In this document: positions 63,124 to 64,000 of the stretch, piece after piece
Layout: the number at the start of each line of letters is the position of its first letter
Position numbering within the stretch: the first letter of the stretch is position 1
Assembly: GCA_948676835.1 (NCBI GenBank)
Contig: CAPOZU010000008.1
Span: forward strand, 20,661 to 84,660
Length of the DNA: 64,000 bases
From: an uncultured Clostridia bacterium
GTDB taxonomy: Bacteria; Bacillota; Clostridia; TANB77; CAG-508
Direction: 5' to 3'
Translations under genes and position numbers: made by a program
Notes under the pieces: generated by a model
Told to the model about the DNA's origin: nothing
Databases searched by the model: none
Seen by the model: only the letters and a program-made list of their open reading frames with translations

Positions 63124-63864
63124 ATGGAATATAAAGAATATGGATCAAAGAATAATGATACTATAATTTTATTGCATGGTGGCGGTCTTTCTTGGTGGAA
63201 TTATATAGATGAAATAGGATTGCTTGAAGATGAATTTCACATAGTTATCCCTATACTAGACGGACATTCGAATAGTGATACAAATTTTACTTCCATTGAA
63301 AGTAATGCTTTAGAAATAATAAATTTTATAAATGATAATTATAATGGAAAAGTAAAACTAATTGGAGGATTATCATTAGGAGGACAAATATTGTTAGAAA
63401 TACTATCTAAAAATCCCAATATATGTGAATATGCTATTGTTGAAAGTGCTTTGGCAATTCCTATGAATTTTACTTATAAAATGATAGAGCCAACATTTAA
63501 TTTATCATATTGTTTAATAAGTAAAAAATGGTTTTCAAAACTACAGTTTAAAAGTTTAAAACTTAAAAACAGTTTGTTTGATATGTATTATGAAGATACT
63601 TGTAAAATTACAAAAGATAATTTAATTGCTTTTATGAAGTCAAATTCTAGTTATGAAGTAAAAGATACTTTATCACATACTAGAGCAAAAGTGCTTGTAT
63701 TGGTAGGAAGCAAAGAAAGACCTATTATGAAAAAATCGGCAACTAAAATTGCTAATTTAATACCAAATAGTGAACTTGATGTACTACAAGGATATTATCA
63801 TGGGGATATTAGCATAAATCATGCAGATGATTATGTTGAGAGAATAAAGAGATTAGTTCGCTAA
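63124..63864 (+). CDS. Alpha/beta hydrolase
   Basis: A 246-aa esterase/lipase-like hydrolase. It has LLHGGGLSWWNY (oxyanion region), GGLSLGGQI with the nucleophilic Ser in GLSLGG, and a late His in YYHGDISINHADDY. Substrate unknown. AGAGGTG precedes the ATG. Last complete gene of the cassette-like run. Confidence 0.85.
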   Translation: MEYKEYGSKNNDTIILLHGGGLSWWNYIDEIGLLEDEFHIVIPILDGHSNSDTNFTSIESNALEIINFINDNYNGKVKLIGGLSLGGQILLEILSKNPNICEYAIVESALAIPMNFTYKMIEPTFNLSYCLISKKWFSKLQFKSLKLKNSLFDMYYEDTCKITKDNLIAFMKSNSSYEVKDTLSHTRAKVLVLVGSKERPIMKKSATKIANLIPNSELDVLQGYYHGDISINHADDYVERIKRLVR

Positions 63865-63874
63865 ATTACAATTT
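63863..63874 (+). repeat. Gene-boundary motif AAATTACAATTT, copy 5
   Basis: Overlaps the stop codon of the hydrolase gene. After it come two similar 21-base units (63893-63913 and 63937-63957, consensus GTAAAARACTTTTGAYARACA) and a GGAGGT site before the next start. Confidence 0.7.
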
Positions 63875-63996
63875 ATCGAATGTAAAATATAATGTAAAAA
63901 ACTTTTGACAAACAAATAAAGTTAAAAATATTAATGTAAAAGACTTTTGATAGACAAAAAAATACCTAGTATATAAAATATTATTGGAGGTACAAA

Positions 63997-64000
63997 ATGG
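63997..64000 (+). CDS. Start of a gene cut by the window end
   Basis: ATG at 63997 preceded by GGAGGT 7 bases upstream. Only the first codon is visible, so nothing about the product can be said. Confidence 0.6.

Overview
The window looks like a piece of chromosome from an uncultured, very AT-rich, low-GC Gram-positive bacterium (Bacillota, most likely a Clostridia lineage). The support is a T-box in front of aspS, CIRCE in front of groESL, DivIVA/SepF, YlxM-Ffh, near-consensus sigma-A promoters and strong AGGAGG ribosome binding sites. I cannot name the species from sequence alone.

Most of 1-53200 is housekeeping: aspS; an amino-acid ABC transporter joined to an Xaa-His dipeptidase behind a possible attenuator; lysS; an operon with a site-2 protease, tsaD, small membrane proteins, lepA and rlmB; pyrG; groESL; a GTP-type PEP carboxykinase; mutL-miaA; sepF-divIVA; rsmD; ftsK; a beta-CASP nuclease; a GH15 enzyme; radA; and the ylxM-ffh-rpsP-khpA-rimM-trmD-rplS operon. 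A tRNA-Gly cluster at 53368-53713 is followed by a probable mobile element (STAND/Avs-like defence NTPase, tyrosine integrase, excisionase-like protein, MobV relaxase, oriT-like and iteron-like repeats). The window ends in a cassette-like run of small genes separated by a recurring 12-nt motif.

The main result is a candidate four-base decoding system. Seven genes (aspS, a 57-aa membrane protein, radA, a pilin-like protein, a multi-spanning membrane protein, rimM and trmD) are each interrupted by exactly one extra C. In every case the interruption lies at an in-frame CGG, and skipping the C (reading C+GGN as one Gly) restores the full-length protein. In radA and trmD, and probably aspS, the restored residue is a family-conserved glycine. 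By my reading no other native gene here has an in-frame CGG, although out-of-frame CGG is common. The only other in-frame CGGs (two each) are in two genes of atypical composition, pckG and the gene at 52261. The third tRNA-Gly, at 53640-53713, has its own promoter, glycine-type acceptor features and the anticodon loop CUUCCGA, whereas the two ordinary copies have CUUCCAA. UCCG (positions 34-37) is the exact complement of the quadruplet CGGA. I infer a natural tRNA-Gly that decodes CGGN as one four-base glycine codon. The recoded genes and the proposed decoder are both in this window.

All family assignments come from motif recognition by eye; no database search was possible.
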